Origin: a virus
Direction: 5' to 3' (one strand)
Length of the DNA stretch: 39,023 nucleotides
Virus record (IMG/VR): IMGVR_UViG_3300020027_000019
Location: 1-39,023 of that record
Positions 37,532-39,023 of this stretch are shown in pieces. Numbering within the stretch: position 1 is the stretch's first letter; the number at the start of each line of letters is the position of its first letter. The notes beneath the pieces were generated by a model. It did no database searches, was not told where the DNA came from, and saw only the letters and a program-made list of their open reading frames with translations. The translations under genes and the position numbers were made by a program.

Positions 37532-39023
37532 TGGAAATACAGGTAAAAAGAGATGGCGTAAATACTATTCAATTACCCTTGAATAAATCCACCTTCAACA
37601 AGAAATTGATGGGTGAGCATAACCTTGTGTTTTCATTTGAAGCAGGTAGCAAGCTTGATTCACGTATAGGAGATACGATAGATTATAAAGGTGAAATCTT
37701 CACGATTAATCAGGAGCCAAATTTAAAGAGGGATTACCACTACCAGTACGATGTTATTTTTGAAGGTCAAAGGCATACGCTTAGCCGTTTTCTTCTTAAA
37801 GATGAGGGAGCATTTACATTTGGTTACACCGGTGCGCCTGATGATTTCATGTTCATGTTTCTTGAGTGTGTCAATGCTGTTGATAGTGGGTGGACAATTG
37901 GACAGATCGATGATTTAGAGCCTGTCACAACTGAGTTTGATAAGATTGACTGTTTATCTGCCCTTAGTGTAATTGCAGAAGCTTACAAAGCTGAATGGGA
38001 TATTGTGGGGAAGACTATAAGCTTAAAGAAAACTATTGGTGTTGCTAAAATTTTCCCTTTAAGTTGTGGTCAAGGTAACGGCCTGTACTCATTGAATAGA
38101 CAGTCAATCAATGACAAGTCTATTGTGACACGTGCCTATGCTATTGGTGGAGATAAGAACCTCCCAGAAGGCCTTAAAGGAAATCTAAAACTTGATGGAT
38201 ACATTGAGAACAACGTCGCTTTGTATGGCATTAGAGAGGGAGTGTATACCAATGATGATATTTACCCACATCGCACAGGAACGGCGACAGGTGTCGGACA
38301 GATCAATGAAGAAACTTTTACGTTAACGGATACATTGCTTGACTTTGATATCAATCAAGTTAAAGTTGATGATGGATGGAAGATTGTTTTTCAATCAGGC
38401 TCTCTCAATGGTAATGAGTTTGAAATATTATCATACAATCATACAAGTAAAACCATTCGATATAAAGCAAATAAGGACAGTAATGATAATCTGTTTCCTT
38501 TTGGCGTTACAGTCGCTGAGGTTGGAGATAAATACACGCTAATTGGCATTCGGATGCCACAAAGCTATATCGATGCTGCTATTGCTGAACTGACAGCTGC
38601 CAGATTGCAATATCTAACAGATAATTCAGCTCCTCGTGTAGTTTATGATCTTGAACTAGATTTATTGGAATTAAAAAGACGTGACAGCCTTCCAGATGCT
38701 GGGGATATCGTGCCAGTTACCGATACTGAACTTGGGGTTGATGAGCAAATACGTGTAACTAGTATTTCCTATCCTGGTCATTATCCTGATGTTCTTGAAA
38801 ATGGGATGACCTTTAGTGCGGAGGTTGGAAATGATGTTACCTATACTCTTATACAAAAGATTCAAAACGATATCAAGGAACAGAAGGAAGTTGTTACTCA
38901 ATACACTAAAAAAAGCTATGAAAACGATCGTAGAAACGTCGTTGCTCTGAATGAATTTAAAAGCAAAGTGTTTGACCCCGATGGCAATTTGGAAAATCCG
39001 TTAATTCAAGCTATTTCTGCTGT
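37531..39023 (+). CDS. Tail-tip / baseplate hub protein, N-terminal part (cut by window edge)
   Basis: ATG 37531 overlaps the previous stop (TAATG) and the frame stays open to the window end: 497 complete codons. The protein begins MEIQVKRDGVNTIQLPLNKS and contains VGKTISLKKTIGVAKIFPLS, IVTRAYAIGGDKNLPEGLKG and VTSISYPGHYPDVLENG, the pattern of tail-associated hub (Tal/gp44-like) proteins. A coiled coil begins near the cut end (NDIKEQKEVVTQYTKKSYEN), so a fibre or peptidase extension may follow outside the window. Confidence 0.7.
   Translation, partial: MEIQVKRDGVNTIQLPLNKSTFNKKLMGEHNLVFSFEAGSKLDSRIGDTIDYKGEIFTINQEPNLKRDYHYQYDVIFEGQRHTLSRFLLKDEGAFTFGYTGAPDDFMFMFLECVNAVDSGWTIGQIDDLEPVTTEFDKIDCLSALSVIAEAYKAEWDIVGKTISLKKTIGVAKIFPLSCGQGNGLYSLNRQSINDKSIVTRAYAIGGDKNLPEGLKGNLKLDGYIENNVALYGIREGVYTNDDIYPHRTGTATGVGQINEETFTLTDTLLDFDINQVKVDDGWKIVFQSGSLNGNEFEILSYNHTSKTIRYKANKDSNDNLFPFGVTVAEVGDKYTLIGIRMPQSYIDAAIAELTAARLQYLTDNSAPRVVYDLELDLLELKRRDSLPDAGDIVPVTDTELGVDEQIRVTSISYPGHYPDVLENGMTFSAEVGNDVTYTLIQKIQNDIKEQKEVVTQYTKKSYENDRRNVVALNEFKSKVFDPDGNLENPLIQAISA

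Overview
The window is an AT-rich stretch of a temperate, long-tailed (siphovirus-like) phage or prophage of a Bacteroidota host, most likely in or near the Sphingobacteriaceae. The host call rests on several promoters of the Bacteroidota form TTTG-19-TAnnTTTG, on Bacteroidota-style integrase and tape-measure sequences, and on tRNAs without an encoded CCA end. It has no ribosomal or metabolic genes. The left end is cut inside a tandem-repeat protein and the right end inside a tail-tip protein, so the lysis genes and most of the tail tip lie outside. I cannot tell whether this is an integrated prophage or a circularly permuted phage genome.

Layout. 1-1868 is a leftward operon of unknown small proteins ending in a 19-residue-repeat protein. 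1937-2202 is a candidate attachment region with a direct repeat, followed by a tyrosine integrase (2203-3465). 3473-4905 is the leftward lysogeny operon (XRE protein, unknown protein, S24-type repressor). 4954-5112 is a divergent operator/promoter region. 5121-14959 is the early rightward block: small proteins, a Gp3/RDF-like protein, an HNH homing endonuclease, a RecB-like nuclease, an HTH protein, an SSB-like protein, an SF2 helicase, a primase-helicase, a zinc-ribbon protein and a membrane protein, closed by a terminator. 14960-15523 is noncoding and carries a cluster of TGTTACAG sites and a probable late promoter. 15524-20236 holds packaging genes (VRR-NUC nuclease, terminase small and large subunits, portal).

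20237-26423 is a cargo island between the portal and head genes. It has two tRNAs, folded RNA segments including two related elements, small rightward ORFs, and leftward genes (antirepressor-like operon, lipoproteins). 26424-39023 resumes the morphogenesis genes in standard order: scaffold-like protein, decoration protein, major capsid, head-tail connectors, tail tube, tail-assembly chaperone with a predicted -1 frameshift, tape measure, distal tail protein and tail-tip protein.

The most interesting signals are regulatory. (1) A 9-bp TGTTTnnnn array recurs at five sites, three times over a consensus promoter, and would place the early genes, the tRNA/RNA operon and the antirepressor operon in one repressor regulon. 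(2) Four leaders share a hairpin with GGGCAA in its loop, followed by (ATCT)CTAACAA and a start codon. (3) Two paralogous structured RNAs of about 105 nt (20443-20546, 21106-21214) share loops but have covarying stems. (4) A 16-bp perfect inverted repeat brackets the tape-measure start codon. All functional statements are from reading the sequence; no database search was run.
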